This document shows positions 1-8,156 of a stretch of 64,000 nucleotides of DNA, piece by piece; the stretch's first letter is position 1; each line of letters starts with the position of its first letter. The notes under the pieces are model-generated. The model did not search any database, had not been told where the DNA came from, and worked only from the letters and a program-made list of their open reading frames with translations. The stretch spans positions 44,466-108,465 of the forward strand of contig NZ_JABJWY010000039.1 in NCBI RefSeq assembly GCF_013167215.1, read 5' to 3'. The stretch comes from Sphingobacterium prati (GTDB lineage Bacteria; Bacteroidota; Bacteroidia; Sphingobacteriales; Sphingobacteriaceae). A program made the position numbers and the translations under genes.

Positions 1-1
1 C

Positions 2-1330
2 GCCGATTTTAGACATCAGTTTAAGCGACAAGGGGAGGAATTGACCGGGAATGCGAGTTACGGAAGAGACAAGGAAGATGGCACAAACGATTTCTTTCAA
101 GAATATACTGACGGACGTAAAAATACTTCCCGCAAGAATGTAACCTCTGAAGACGGCAAGAATATCAATCTCCAACTGGATTATGTGTTGCCATTTTCCG
201 AAGTAAGCAAATTTGAGGCCGGATACCGTTCCCAGATTAGAAAATCTTTTGATACGCAATTATCCGATACTTTGGTCGTAAATGAGATTTATGGACGAGA
301 TTATAGGATCAGCAATGATTTTGATTTTACCAGTGCTGTCCATGCGATCTATGCTAATTATCAAAATAAGCTGACGGATAAAATTGGCTATCAAATTGGA
401 TTGCGAGGAGAACAATTTGAACTCAAATCCACTTATTTTTCCAAGGATCCTGACGCCGCAGAAAAAGAATCCACTGCAAAGCAGAATTTTTTTAGATTAT
501 ACCCAACCTTGTTTTTAACCTATGATGTAGATGATAACGGCGACAAAGTTCAGTTTAGTTACTCGCGCCGTGTGCAACGTGCCCGGGGTTGGCAGGTCAA
601 TCCGTTTCTAAATGTATCCGATGATTTGAATTACCGTCAGGGAAACCCAAATCTGAAACCAGAAGATGTACATAGTTTTGAAATGAGCTTTGCTAAAACT
701 TTCGGAAAAGTCAATTTAATATCTTCGGCATACTTTAATCACGCGAGTGAGGTTATCCAACCTTTTGTCTACAAAATAGAAGATGGCAGAACGTATAGTC
801 GATGGGAGAATATGACCAGCCGTAATCTTTCGGGCTTTGAATTTATTTCAAAAGTCAACGCGACGAAGGATTTTGATTTTACATTTAACCTCAATTTGAT
901 CCATATTAAATATAATGCAAATCCGGACTACGATATAAAAGAAAGAAAGGATTTCGCTTATAATGCAAATTTAACTGCGAACTATCGCTTCACACCTACT
1001 TTCTCTGCTCAAATGAGAGGTGAGTACAATTCTTCACGGGTGATGGCTCAAGGACAGATGAATGCCATGAAAGGGGTGGATGTCGCGTTGAAAAAGGATG
1101 TATTCAAGAAAAAAGCATCAATTATGTTAAATGTTAGAGATGTATTTAATTCACGGAAAATGAATGGTGTGACAGAGACATCTCAGCTCATATCAAATTT
1201 TGAACACCGTTGGATGAAGCGGATGGTGACCTTGTCACTGTCTTATCGTTTTGGTAGTCAGGATTTAAATAGGTCTAAGAAGAAAGAAGCACAAACAAAT
1301 GAAATAAACAGTGGCGGTGAGGAATATTAA
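2..1330 (+). CDS. TonB-dependent receptor, C-terminal barrel part (5' end outside window)
   Basis: The reading frame is open from base 2, so the N-terminus lies upstream of the window. The visible 440 or so residues alternate short aromatic and polar strands, as in an outer-membrane beta-barrel. Phrases such as YSRRVQRARGWQVNPF and NPNLKPEDVHSFE fit the 'outer membrane beta-barrel protein' group of TonB-dependent receptors (OMP_b-brl_3 type). The last strand (TLSLSYRFG) is followed by a polar tail rich in Lys and Glu. The substrate cannot be read from this part. The signal peptide, any carboxypeptidase-like domain and the plug should lie upstream. The family is well supported and the ligand is unknown. 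Confidence 0.85.
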   Translation, partial: ADFRHQFKRQGEELTGNASYGRDKEDGTNDFFQEYTDGRKNTSRKNVTSEDGKNINLQLDYVLPFSEVSKFEAGYRSQIRKSFDTQLSDTLVVNEIYGRDYRISNDFDFTSAVHAIYANYQNKLTDKIGYQIGLRGEQFELKSTYFSKDPDAAEKESTAKQNFFRLYPTLFLTYDVDDNGDKVQFSYSRRVQRARGWQVNPFLNVSDDLNYRQGNPNLKPEDVHSFEMSFAKTFGKVNLISSAYFNHASEVIQPFVYKIEDGRTYSRWENMTSRNLSGFEFISKVNATKDFDFTFNLNLIHIKYNANPDYDIKERKDFAYNANLTANYRFTPTFSAQMRGEYNSSRVMAQGQMNAMKGVDVALKKDVFKKKASIMLNVRDVFNSRKMNGVTETSQLISNFEHRWMKRMVTLSLSYRFGSQDLNRSKKKEAQTNEINSGGEEY

Positions 1331-1396
1331 AAAATATTCCTCTTTTTAAGCCCAAATACGTAATTTTAATTTTGAAACAAACCTAAAACTAGAAGA

Positions 1397-2203
1397 ATGA
1401 AGTTATTAAAAACAGTTCTTGCGGTATCGGTGATGGCATTTTCAGCACATCTACATACTGCCGTAGCACAAGCAAAAAAAGACGTACCTGCTTACAAAAT
1501 CCTGGATTTGCCACGTGTAGATATCAAGAAATTCAAAAAGAATAAGGCTGGAGCCTATGTTATTTTCGACGGGACCTCTATGGAAGGCTGGAGAGGATAT
1601 GATAAAACTGTCTTGCCTAAAAGATGGGTCATCAATGAAGGCGCAATTAAATTTGATAGCCAGGCGAATGTTGGTAAAGATGAAGGCGGAGATCTGATTT
1701 TTGCACATGATTTCAAAAATTTCGAATTGGAAATGGAGTGGAAGGTTGCAAAAGGGGCAAATTCAGGAATTTTCTTCCTGGCGAAAGAAGTCGAAGGCCA
1801 GCCCATCTATATTTCGTCACCGGAATGCCAGGTGCTTGACAACGAAAACCATCCGGATGCTAAAATGGGGGTTGACGGCAATCGCAAATCCACGTCTTTA
1901 TATGATATGATTCCTGCGAAACCACAAAATGGAAAGCCTTATGGCGAATGGAATAAAGTGAAGATCCGTGTAAACAATGGTAAAGTGGAGCATTTTCAAA
2001 ACGGTGTGAAAGTCGTCGAATATACTCTGTGGGATAAATCATGGATCGATCTACTACAAAAAAGTAAATTCAGCCAAGAAAAATGGCCATTGGCTTTTGA
2101 GTTGTTGAGTCATGTAGGCGGCGAAAGTAAATCCGGATTGATCGGTCTTCAAGATCATGGAAATGACGTTTGGTTTAAGAATATAACTGTTAAAGTTTTA
2201 TAA
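1397..2203 (+). CDS. DUF1080 / 3-keto-disaccharide hydrolase domain protein
   Basis: A 268-residue secreted protein with a signal peptide (residues 1-25, ending AVAQA) and one DUF1080 domain. Recognisable parts are FDGTSMEGWRGYD near residue 57, the NSGIFFLAKE strand and the PECQVLDNENHPDAK segment around residue 142. DUF1080 proteins have a concanavalin-like fold and are annotated as 3-keto-glycoside hydrolases; they are often carbohydrate-linked in Bacteroidota. The gene starts 66 bases after the TonB receptor and may be cotranscribed. It ends at a shared terminator facing the nucleotidase gene. The exact substrate is not visible. Confidence 0.85.
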   Translation: MKLLKTVLAVSVMAFSAHLHTAVAQAKKDVPAYKILDLPRVDIKKFKKNKAGAYVIFDGTSMEGWRGYDKTVLPKRWVINEGAIKFDSQANVGKDEGGDLIFAHDFKNFELEMEWKVAKGANSGIFFLAKEVEGQPIYISSPECQVLDNENHPDAKMGVDGNRKSTSLYDMIPAKPQNGKPYGEWNKVKIRVNNGKVEHFQNGVKVVEYTLWDKSWIDLLQKSKFSQEKWPLAFELLSHVGGESKSGLIGLQDHGNDVWFKNITVKVL

Positions 2204-2288
2204 TAAAACCTTCATCCTCTCGTAAGTCATAACAGCTATGACAGCTAATAGAAGGGGTATTTCTGCCCAATAAAAACAAAAATTTTCG

Positions 2289-2316
2289 AAAAGCAGCTTT
2301 AAAGCTGCTTTTTTTA
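2289..2316. terminator. Bidirectional intrinsic terminator
   Basis: AAAAGCAGC and GCTGCTTTT form a perfect 9-bp stem around a TTTAAA loop, followed by a T-run on the plus strand. It lies between the convergent DUF1080 gene and nucleotidase gene. Confidence 0.8.
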
Positions 2317-3018
2317 TAATATGGATTGTAGTTCTTTCAGATCGACGATCATATGCGGCACATCTTCGGGTTTTTCCACACTGTTCGGATTAAAGAAGAT
2401 TGCGTCCATGCCAACATTCATTGCTCCGCGTATATCCGCATCCAGGTTATCACCTACCATCAGTGATTGTGGTGCCTGTGTGCCTGTCGTCTCCAGCGCA
2501 AATTGAAATATCCTTGGATCAGGTTTGTTTATACCTACTACCTCAGAAATAAAGATATTTTTGAAATATTTATTCAAATTGCTTTTTTTCATTTTGATCT
2601 CACAGGCTTCTTTAAAACCATTGGAAATCAGATGTAGGTTGTATTTTTCGTTCAAGTAGGTTAAAGTTTCATGGGCATGAGGAAATAAATTCGTCTTTTG
2701 GGGACAAATAGCCAAGTATTCCAGTTCAAATTCTTCCGGAAATAATTCAGGATCTACGCCCAATGCTGTAAAGGTATCGGCGAACCTTGCCTTTCTTAAT
2801 TCGGGTTTTGAAATTTTTCCATGATGGTATAATCCCCAAAGTCGATGATTATTGACCGTATAAGTTTCGATGAAACGGGTGGGGGATTCCTTGTCAAACA
2901 AGCTGTCAAACTTGTATTTAAAATATAATTCTTGGAGACTTTCTTCAGCATTCTTGTCAAAATCCCAGATGGTATGATCCAGATCAAAGAAAATATCCTT
3001 TTTCTCATGATTAAACAT
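2314..3018 (-). CDS. YjjG-family HAD nucleotidase (noncanonical pyrimidine nucleotidase)
   Basis: A 234-residue HAD-IA hydrolase. Motif I is FFDLDHTIWDFD near the N-terminus, with the nucleophile Asp in DLDHT. Motif II is LISNGF, the motif III Lys lies in SEVVGINKPD, and motif IV is VGDNLDADIRGA. The DLDHTIWDFD signature is typical of YjjG-type 5'-nucleotidases, which remove phosphate from noncanonical pyrimidine nucleotides as housecleaning enzymes. The ATG at 3018 is preferred over a GTG 15 bases upstream. A TATATTTG promoter-like element (3029-3022) ends only three bases before this ATG, so the transcript may be leaderless. Confidence 0.88.
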   Translation of the reverse strand: MFNHEKKDIFFDLDHTIWDFDKNAEESLQELYFKYKFDSLFDKESPTRFIETYTVNNHRLWGLYHHGKISKPELRKARFADTFTALGVDPELFPEEFELEYLAICPQKTNLFPHAHETLTYLNEKYNLHLISNGFKEACEIKMKKSNLNKYFKNIFISEVVGINKPDPRIFQFALETTGTQAPQSLMVGDNLDADIRGAMNVGMDAIFFNPNSVEKPEDVPHMIVDLKELQSIL

Positions 3019-3136
3019 ATGCAAATATACCACCTCCAGGGAGATTTTATCTTATTGTGAATCGGCTAATTTTCTTCTTTGTGTCATAATCTTTGGGATA
3101 TTTCCGAATGCCTTGGTGAATAGCTATTTTTGTTAC

Positions 3137-4012
3137 ATGAAGAAAGCGCTTTTACTCTTTTATTTCCTTTTGTTTTATGCGGTTATGCAGTTGATCTGGT
3201 GGGGGGTGATGTTTATCCGATTTGACCCAAGCAAAAAGAATATGATTATAGGAGAGGGTATTTTCTTTTTGATCATTTTTCTATGGGGCGCATGGCGGTT
3301 AAAGCGTCTGGTAGAGCGCGAGCAGAAACTGTTGCAACAACAGCAGAATTTCCTTTTGGCCATCACGCATGAGTTGAAATCTCCTTTAGCGTCAGTGAAG
3401 CTTTATATTCAGACCATTTTACGACGGGATTTGGATAAGGAGCAACAACAGACTTTTTTAAGAAATTCCCTGAAAGATATTGAGCGATTGGATGATCTGG
3501 TGGAAAATGTATTGATGACAACAAAGCTGGACAGCCGCAATTACAGCATGCCCAAAGAGGACTTTAACTTTACATCTTTGGTGGAGCAAATTGTCGATCG
3601 GCTTCAAAAAAATTCATGTAGCTCGCAGGTATTGAAACCTTATCTGGAATCGGATATTATTATCCATGGTGATAAATTTGCGATAAGTAATGTCGTGACA
3701 AATCTCATTGAGAACGCTATCAAATATTCACCGGCTTGCGCTATGGTGGATGTGAAATTATACACTGAGAACAGTAAAATAATTTTTTCTGTTGCTGACC
3801 ATGGCATTGGTATCAGTGATGAAGAGAAAAAACTTATCTTTAATAAGTTTTATCGCGTGGGAAGTGAAGCAACACGGAAAACCAAAGGTACTGGTTTGGG
3901 GTTATATATCGTGAAAACTGTGTTGCAGAAGCACGACGCGACCATTAAAGTTAAAGATAACACTCCTAAAGGGAGTATTTTTGAAGTAACATTTGAAAGA
4001 AATGCAAAGTAA
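3137..4012 (+). CDS. Sensor histidine kinase with two TM helices and no sensor domain
   Basis: A 291-residue kinase, short for its class. Two TM helices (about residues 5-25 and 38-55) enclose only a short loop, so there is no room for a periplasmic sensor domain. The HisKA phospho-acceptor is His78 in ITHELKSPLA. The N box is NLIENAIKYS, the G1 box DHGIGIS and the G2 box GTGLGLYIV. I chose the ATG at 3137 over the TTG at 3113. The gene overlaps the response regulator by 11 bases, so the two are translationally coupled and almost certainly cognate. The stimulus is unknown and may be sensed within the membrane. Confidence 0.92.
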   Translation: MKKALLLFYFLLFYAVMQLIWWGVMFIRFDPSKKNMIIGEGIFFLIIFLWGAWRLKRLVEREQKLLQQQQNFLLAITHELKSPLASVKLYIQTILRRDLDKEQQQTFLRNSLKDIERLDDLVENVLMTTKLDSRNYSMPKEDFNFTSLVEQIVDRLQKNSCSSQVLKPYLESDIIIHGDKFAISNVVTNLIENAIKYSPACAMVDVKLYTENSKIIFSVADHGIGISDEEKKLIFNKFYRVGSEATRKTKGTGLGLYIVKTVLQKHDATIKVKDNTPKGSIFEVTFERNAK

Positions 4013-4709
4013 ACAAAGAATATTACTTGTCGAAGACGAAGAACACTTGTTAGAAGCTATCAAGTTGAATCTCGAAATGGAAGGTTACCGTGTCACTACG
4101 GCTACTGACGGAAAAAAAGCATTGAAAGTTTTTAAAGAAGAACGTTTCAATCTCGTGGTTCTGGACGTTATGATTCCTGAAATTGACGGATTTCAAGTTG
4201 CTGAGACGATTCGACTACAGAATACCGAGGTGCCGATCATGTTTTTGACTGCCAAAAACAGTAGCGAAGACCGTATCACCGGACTCAAAAAAGGAGCTGA
4301 TGATTATTTGGTAAAACCTTTTAACCTAGAAGAGTTGATTCTTCGCGTTGGAAATTTGGTCCGTCGGGGAATGAAGCCAGATGATTTAAAAGAACTGAAC
4401 TCTTATCAAATCGGTGATAAAACCATCTATTTTAATTCTTATGAATTGCATCATGCGGATGGAACGATTACCTCCTTGACGAAAAAAGAAACGATGCTAT
4501 TGAAGCTGTTGATCGAACGTCGCAATGAGGCCGTCTCTCGGGAGCAAATTTTGGAAACTGTATGGAATTATGATGTCTATCCTTCGACACGCACCATCGA
4601 CAATTTCATTTTGACATTCCGGAAATATTTTGAGCCAGATCAAAAGCATCCAATTTATTTCCATTCTATCCGAGGGGTTGGTTATAAGTTTACCGACAAT
4701 AACGCGTAG
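4002..4709 (+). CDS. OmpR-family response regulator
   Basis: A 235-residue two-domain regulator. The receiver has the acidic pair ED near residue 11, phospho-acceptor Asp55 in VVLDVMIPEIDG and Lys in LVKPFNLEEL. The C-terminal winged helix ends in the typical TIDNFILTFRKYFE and IRGVGYKF segments. The ATG at 4002 overlaps the kinase stop. The next gene (TPR protein) starts 9 bases after this one and hemE follows with a one-base overlap, so the regulator may be expressed with haem synthesis. Its targets cannot be read here. Confidence 0.93.
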   Translation: MQSKQRILLVEDEEHLLEAIKLNLEMEGYRVTTATDGKKALKVFKEERFNLVVLDVMIPEIDGFQVAETIRLQNTEVPIMFLTAKNSSEDRITGLKKGADDYLVKPFNLEELILRVGNLVRRGMKPDDLKELNSYQIGDKTIYFNSYELHHADGTITSLTKKETMLLKLLIERRNEAVSREQILETVWNYDVYPSTRTIDNFILTFRKYFEPDQKHPIYFHSIRGVGYKFTDNNA

Positions 4710-4718
4710 TAAAAAAAG

Positions 4719-5237
4719 ATGATGACAATTAAGGCTAGAATAGCCGTTATTTTTATTGCAGCGTTACTTTTGGGCTATGGTTTATACCAAGGGCATTATC
4801 AGACATCTGTCTTGCTGGCCGGTGGCATTGGTTATTTAATTTGGAGCCATTTCCGGGAGGGCTCAGTTTTTTTGGCAACGCAAGCTTTTCATAGACAAGA
4901 CTATGAGAAAACAAAAAACTTGTTATCCGAAATAAAAAATCCAGATACCCTTCGTAAGGGGCGTCGTAATTTCTATGAATTTATGATGGGAAATATTGCC
5001 TTAAAAGAAGAACGTATCGATGAGGCTGAATATCATTTTCAGCTGGCATCCCGTTTACCTTGGAAAAAAGATAATGAAAAAGGTATGGTAATGATCAATC
5101 TGGCCAATATTGCATTGCGGAAGGCAGATTATGAAAGAGCAAAAGCATATACAGATGTGGCTAATAAATTGCATTTAACCGCAAGACAGGCTAGTATTAT
5201 TACAAAAATAGAAAACGAAATTTCAAAACATTTATAG
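4719..5237 (+). CDS. Membrane-anchored TPR-like protein
   Basis: A 172-residue protein with two N-terminal hydrophobic segments (about residues 7-22 and 30-43), then a helical cytoplasmic part with TPR-like pairs (FYEFMMGNIALKEERIDEAE, then MINLANIALRKADYERAKAY). It is probably a scaffold in the membrane. It sits between the two-component genes and hemE, with 9-base spacing before it, and its stop TAG shares one base with the GTG start of hemE. Coupling suggests a role linked to the two-component system or to haem synthesis, but no function is shown by the sequence. Confidence 0.75.
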   Translation: MMTIKARIAVIFIAALLLGYGLYQGHYQTSVLLAGGIGYLIWSHFREGSVFLATQAFHRQDYEKTKNLLSEIKNPDTLRKGRRNFYEFMMGNIALKEERIDEAEYHFQLASRLPWKKDNEKGMVMINLANIALRKADYERAKAYTDVANKLHLTARQASIITKIENEISKHL

Positions 5238-6274
5238 TGAGTACTACTTTACAAAACGACTTATTGATTAGAGCTGCTTTCTCGCAGCAAACGGAGAGAC
5301 CTCCTGTGTGGATGATGCGTCAGGCTGGGCGCTTTATGAAAGAATACTGGGATATCAAAAACAAGTATTCTTTTCTCGAAATGTGCAAAACACCAGAGAT
5401 TGCGGCAGATGTAACGATGTTGCCCGTGGATTTGCTTGGAATTGATGCAGCGATCTTGTTTTCAGATATTTTGGTTACAGCTGAAGCAATGGGTGGAGAT
5501 TTGTCATTTGAACAAGGAGTGGGCCCTCGTTTTTCTAATCCAGTTCGTTCTGTCAAGGAGGCGGAAGCATTATCAATTGACTGTTTGGATAAACTGCAAT
5601 ATGTAGCTGATGCCATAAAAGTAATTCAGCAACGCCTTGATAATCGTATCCCATTAATCGGTTTTGCGGGAGCGCCCTTTACCATTTTAAGCTATTTGGT
5701 CGAAGGTGGTTCGTCAAAGGATTTCAAGTTGACGAAGTTGATGTTAAACAATCAACCTGAATTAGCACATATGATCCTTCAAAAGATTGCTGATGTCACT
5801 GTAGCCTATCTTAACATGCAGATCGAGGCAGGTGTAAATGCAATCCAATTGTTTGATAGCTGGGCATTGGCTTTATCCTGGAATGATTATCGCGATTTTT
5901 CACATTATTACAACAAACAGATTATCTCCAAGTTGAACCGCAAAGATATTCCGGTAATCTCTTTCTGTAAGGGATCATCTGTCTTTGCTCCGATGATGGT
6001 AGAGGCGCAACCAGATGTGGTTTCTATCGATTGGAATGCGGATCTAAAAAATATAAAGCAGTCTTTGCCTCAAGGGATAGCGGTTCAAGGAAATTTAGAT
6101 CCTTTTGTCTTATATGCTGAAAAGCCTGTGATCAAAAAGAAAATTATCGAATTATTCGAACGTATGCGCGGAGAGAATGGTTTTATATTCAATTTGGGAC
6201 ATGGTATTATGCCTGATATTCCTTTTGATAATGTAAAATATGCAATCGAGGTGGTGAAAGAATTTCGCTATTAA
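5237..6274 (+). CDS. hemE: Uroporphyrinogen decarboxylase
   Basis: A 345-residue cytosolic enzyme that decarboxylates the four acetate side chains of uroporphyrinogen III to give coproporphyrinogen III. The N-terminal signature PPVWMMRQAGRFMKEY contains the conserved substrate-binding Arg. Other family segments are AAILFSDILVTAEAMG, GFAGAPFTILSY, IQLFDSWA and FNLGHGIMPDIPF. The length is normal for HemE. Translation starts at a GTG overlapping the stop of the TPR gene by one base; no ATG nearby fits better. hemJ lies 291 bases downstream as a separate unit. Confidence 0.97.
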   Translation: MSTTLQNDLLIRAAFSQQTERPPVWMMRQAGRFMKEYWDIKNKYSFLEMCKTPEIAADVTMLPVDLLGIDAAILFSDILVTAEAMGGDLSFEQGVGPRFSNPVRSVKEAEALSIDCLDKLQYVADAIKVIQQRLDNRIPLIGFAGAPFTILSYLVEGGSSKDFKLTKLMLNNQPELAHMILQKIADVTVAYLNMQIEAGVNAIQLFDSWALALSWNDYRDFSHYYNKQIISKLNRKDIPVISFCKGSSVFAPMMVEAQPDVVSIDWNADLKNIKQSLPQGIAVQGNLDPFVLYAEKPVIKKKIIELFERMRGENGFIFNLGHGIMPDIPFDNVKYAIEVVKEFRY

Positions 6275-6330
6275 ATTTTCAATTGCGATTATCCAAAGAA
6301 AAGATTTTAGCGATACATCCGAATAAAATG

Positions 6331-6361
6331 AAGACTTGCTGTAACTGGCAGGTCTTTTTTT
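6331..6361 (+). terminator. hemE operon terminator
   Basis: AAGACTTGC pairs with GCAGGTCTT (9 bp, one G-T pair) around an 8-base loop and is followed by seven T. It closes the kinase-hemE unit. Confidence 0.75.
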
Positions 6362-6531
6362 ATGTGGATGATGATTTGCTGTGAACAACTAAAATTTAGT
6401 TGATTTACTTCTATGAAGTATTTGAACCCAGCTTTTAATGAAGATATAAATAAGGAGAAATAAAAGACTCAAACAAGTTCCCCTCTTTTGTGTACGCTAT
6501 GTAAGATTTACTTAATTGACATATGGTCTTA

Positions 6532-6560
6532 TTGATTGCCCTTAACTTTTCTTACTTTTG
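6532..6560 (+). promoter_or_regulatory. hemJ promoter (Bacteroidota type)
   Basis: TTG at 6532-6534, 18 bases, then TACTTTTG at 6553-6560, a full match to the TTG / TAnnTTTG consensus. The element ends only five bases before the hemJ ATG, so transcription should start at or beside the start codon. Confidence 0.65.
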
Positions 6561-6565
6561 TACCT

Positions 6566-7105
6566 ATGGTCTATTTATATGCAAAAGCAGTTCATATTAT
6601 CTTTGTGGTTTGTTGGATGGCTGGGTTATTCTATATCGTTCGCTTATTCATTTACCATACCGAAGCTAAATCCAAATCTGTAGAGGAGTATGGGGTATTG
6701 CATAAACAGTTCATTCTAATGGAGAGTAAATTGTGGTGGATTATCACAACACCAGCGATGTATCTCACTATTCTAGCGGCCCTTGTCATGCTGTATATCA
6801 ATCCGGGATTGTTGATCATGGGCTGGATGCATGTTAAGCTTACCTTTGTATTGGGACTGATTCTTTATCATTTTGCTTGCCAACGGATTATGTTTCAGTT
6901 AAAGGGAGAAACATCTGCATGGTCGTCGACCAAATTACGCCTTTGGAATGAGCTTGCGACCGTTTTATTATTTGCAATTGTATTTACCGTCGTATTAAAG
7001 TCTGCTCTCAATTGGATATTCGGTGTTCTTGGACTTTTAATACTGTCGATCTCCTTAATGATGGCGGTAAAACTCTACAAAAAGTTCAGAAATAAAAATA
7101 ATTAG
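6566..7105 (+). CDS. hemJ: HemJ-type protoporphyrinogen oxidase (CopD-like membrane protein)
   Basis: A 179-residue protein with about five TM helices. The N-terminus MVYLYAKAVHIIFVVCWMAG matches HemJ, including the conserved His in helix 1, followed by GLFYIVRLFIYH with the conserved Arg and His. The second conserved block is MGWMHVKLTFVLGLILYHF. HemJ oxidises protoporphyrinogen IX to protoporphyrin IX in the membrane and replaces HemG or HemY in many bacteria. The start fits the family exactly. Its position near hemE, separated by a terminator and its own promoter, supports a role in haem synthesis. Confidence 0.88.
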   Translation: MVYLYAKAVHIIFVVCWMAGLFYIVRLFIYHTEAKSKSVEEYGVLHKQFILMESKLWWIITTPAMYLTILAALVMLYINPGLLIMGWMHVKLTFVLGLILYHFACQRIMFQLKGETSAWSSTKLRLWNELATVLLFAIVFTVVLKSALNWIFGVLGLLILSISLMMAVKLYKKFRNKNN

Positions 7106-7182
7106 AATAAAACGTTAAATTCTTAGTTTTCTTAATCCTTTTCACTTAGCGCTAGTCGAACGATTATAACTAGAAAAGGTAT

Positions 7183-7986
7183 ATGTATAAGAGACTTTTG
7201 ACTGTGATTATGTTGCTTGCTATCGCGACTGGTGGATTCGCGCAACGTTATAGACCTTATGGCGGAACATTAACTATTTATTCGACCGATGTTCCTTTCT
7301 TCCTTTATATTAATAATGTTTTGTACAATCATAGGGCATCTACTGATATTCGCGTGCCGAATTTGAAAAACCCGCGGTATAATCTCCGTATCGTATTTGC
7401 AAATAGACAGCGGAGTACTTTAAACGGAAGTGCTGTACAACTTGCGAACCGAAACGGTCAGTATATGAATGTTGTGTTTTCCGTGAGCAGTCGTGGAGGA
7501 AATAGGGGTATTGTACTGGAATCGATGAATCCGGTAGGACGATATAATGATAATTATCGCAACGATGATGATTATGATAATTATAATGAGGATAGCTATT
7601 TGAATCAGAACCAACAGGAAGAAAAGGACTATGAACAATATGGACATGACGGAACCGATCATCAGCAAAATCAGGATGACCCGATTGAGAATAATGATTA
7701 TCTGGATAAAGATGATGCGAACCAATTGAATGATCTGCTCAATCAGAAGGAAAATGATCAGGACCGATTGCAGCTAGCTGCTCAGGAACTGAAAAATAGG
7801 CGGTTACGAAGTTCCGAAATCATAGACCTTATGGAGCTATTTATAAGAGACGATAATAAATTGGCTTTTGCTAAATCTGCATATCCAAATTGTGTCGATA
7901 AAGAGAATTATGATAGAGTGGGCGATGCATTGTCTTTTAGCTCAACTCGTGAAAAATTGACAGCCTTCATTAAAACCCAACGCTAG
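7183..7986 (+). CDS. Secreted DUF4476 protein
   Basis: A 267-residue protein with a signal peptide (residues 1-20, ending GGFAQ). Residues 25-110 form a beta-rich region. A low-complexity stretch rich in Asn, Asp, Tyr and Gln spans about 118-180. The C-terminal 90 residues (LRSSEIIDLMELF, then YPNCVDKENYDRVGDAL) match DUF4476. This domain is common in Bacteroidota envelope proteins and its function is unknown. No operon partner is evident: hemJ ends 77 bases upstream and the next gene is convergent. Confidence 0.75.
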   Translation: MYKRLLTVIMLLAIATGGFAQRYRPYGGTLTIYSTDVPFFLYINNVLYNHRASTDIRVPNLKNPRYNLRIVFANRQRSTLNGSAVQLANRNGQYMNVVFSVSSRGGNRGIVLESMNPVGRYNDNYRNDDDYDNYNEDSYLNQNQQEEKDYEQYGHDGTDHQQNQDDPIENNDYLDKDDANQLNDLLNQKENDQDRLQLAAQELKNRRLRSSEIIDLMELFIRDDNKLAFAKSAYPNCVDKENYDRVGDALSFSSTREKLTAFIKTQR

Positions 7987-8063
7987 GATCTTGTTGGGAT
8001 CAAATTCATACTTCAATTCCATTGCCTGTGGAAGAGGTAAGGATATGAATTACGTGCATGAAC

Positions 8064-8125
8064 AAAGGGGCTATTTGTGTCAGATTTCCATCCAATCGAT
8101 GATGTATGACACAAGTTGCCCCTTT
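8064..8125. repeat. Long imperfect inverted repeat between convergent genes
   Basis: Two 19-base arms (8064-8082 and 8107-8125) match in 17 of 19 positions around a 24-base loop. No T-run follows on either strand, so this is not a standard intrinsic terminator, although it lies where one is expected between the DUF4476 gene and gabD. Confidence 0.6.
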
Positions 8126-8156
8126 CAGTAAAAGGATAACCTAAGCTATATCGTAA

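Noticed and set aside
1451..1806. Overlapping minus-strand frames within the DUF1080 gene
   Set aside because: Antisense shadows of a well-supported secreted protein gene; no motifs.
7420..7725. 101-residue Ile-rich frame on the minus strand
   Set aside because: It is the antisense shadow of the Asn/Asp-rich low-complexity part of the DUF4476 gene; its composition is explained by that repeat.
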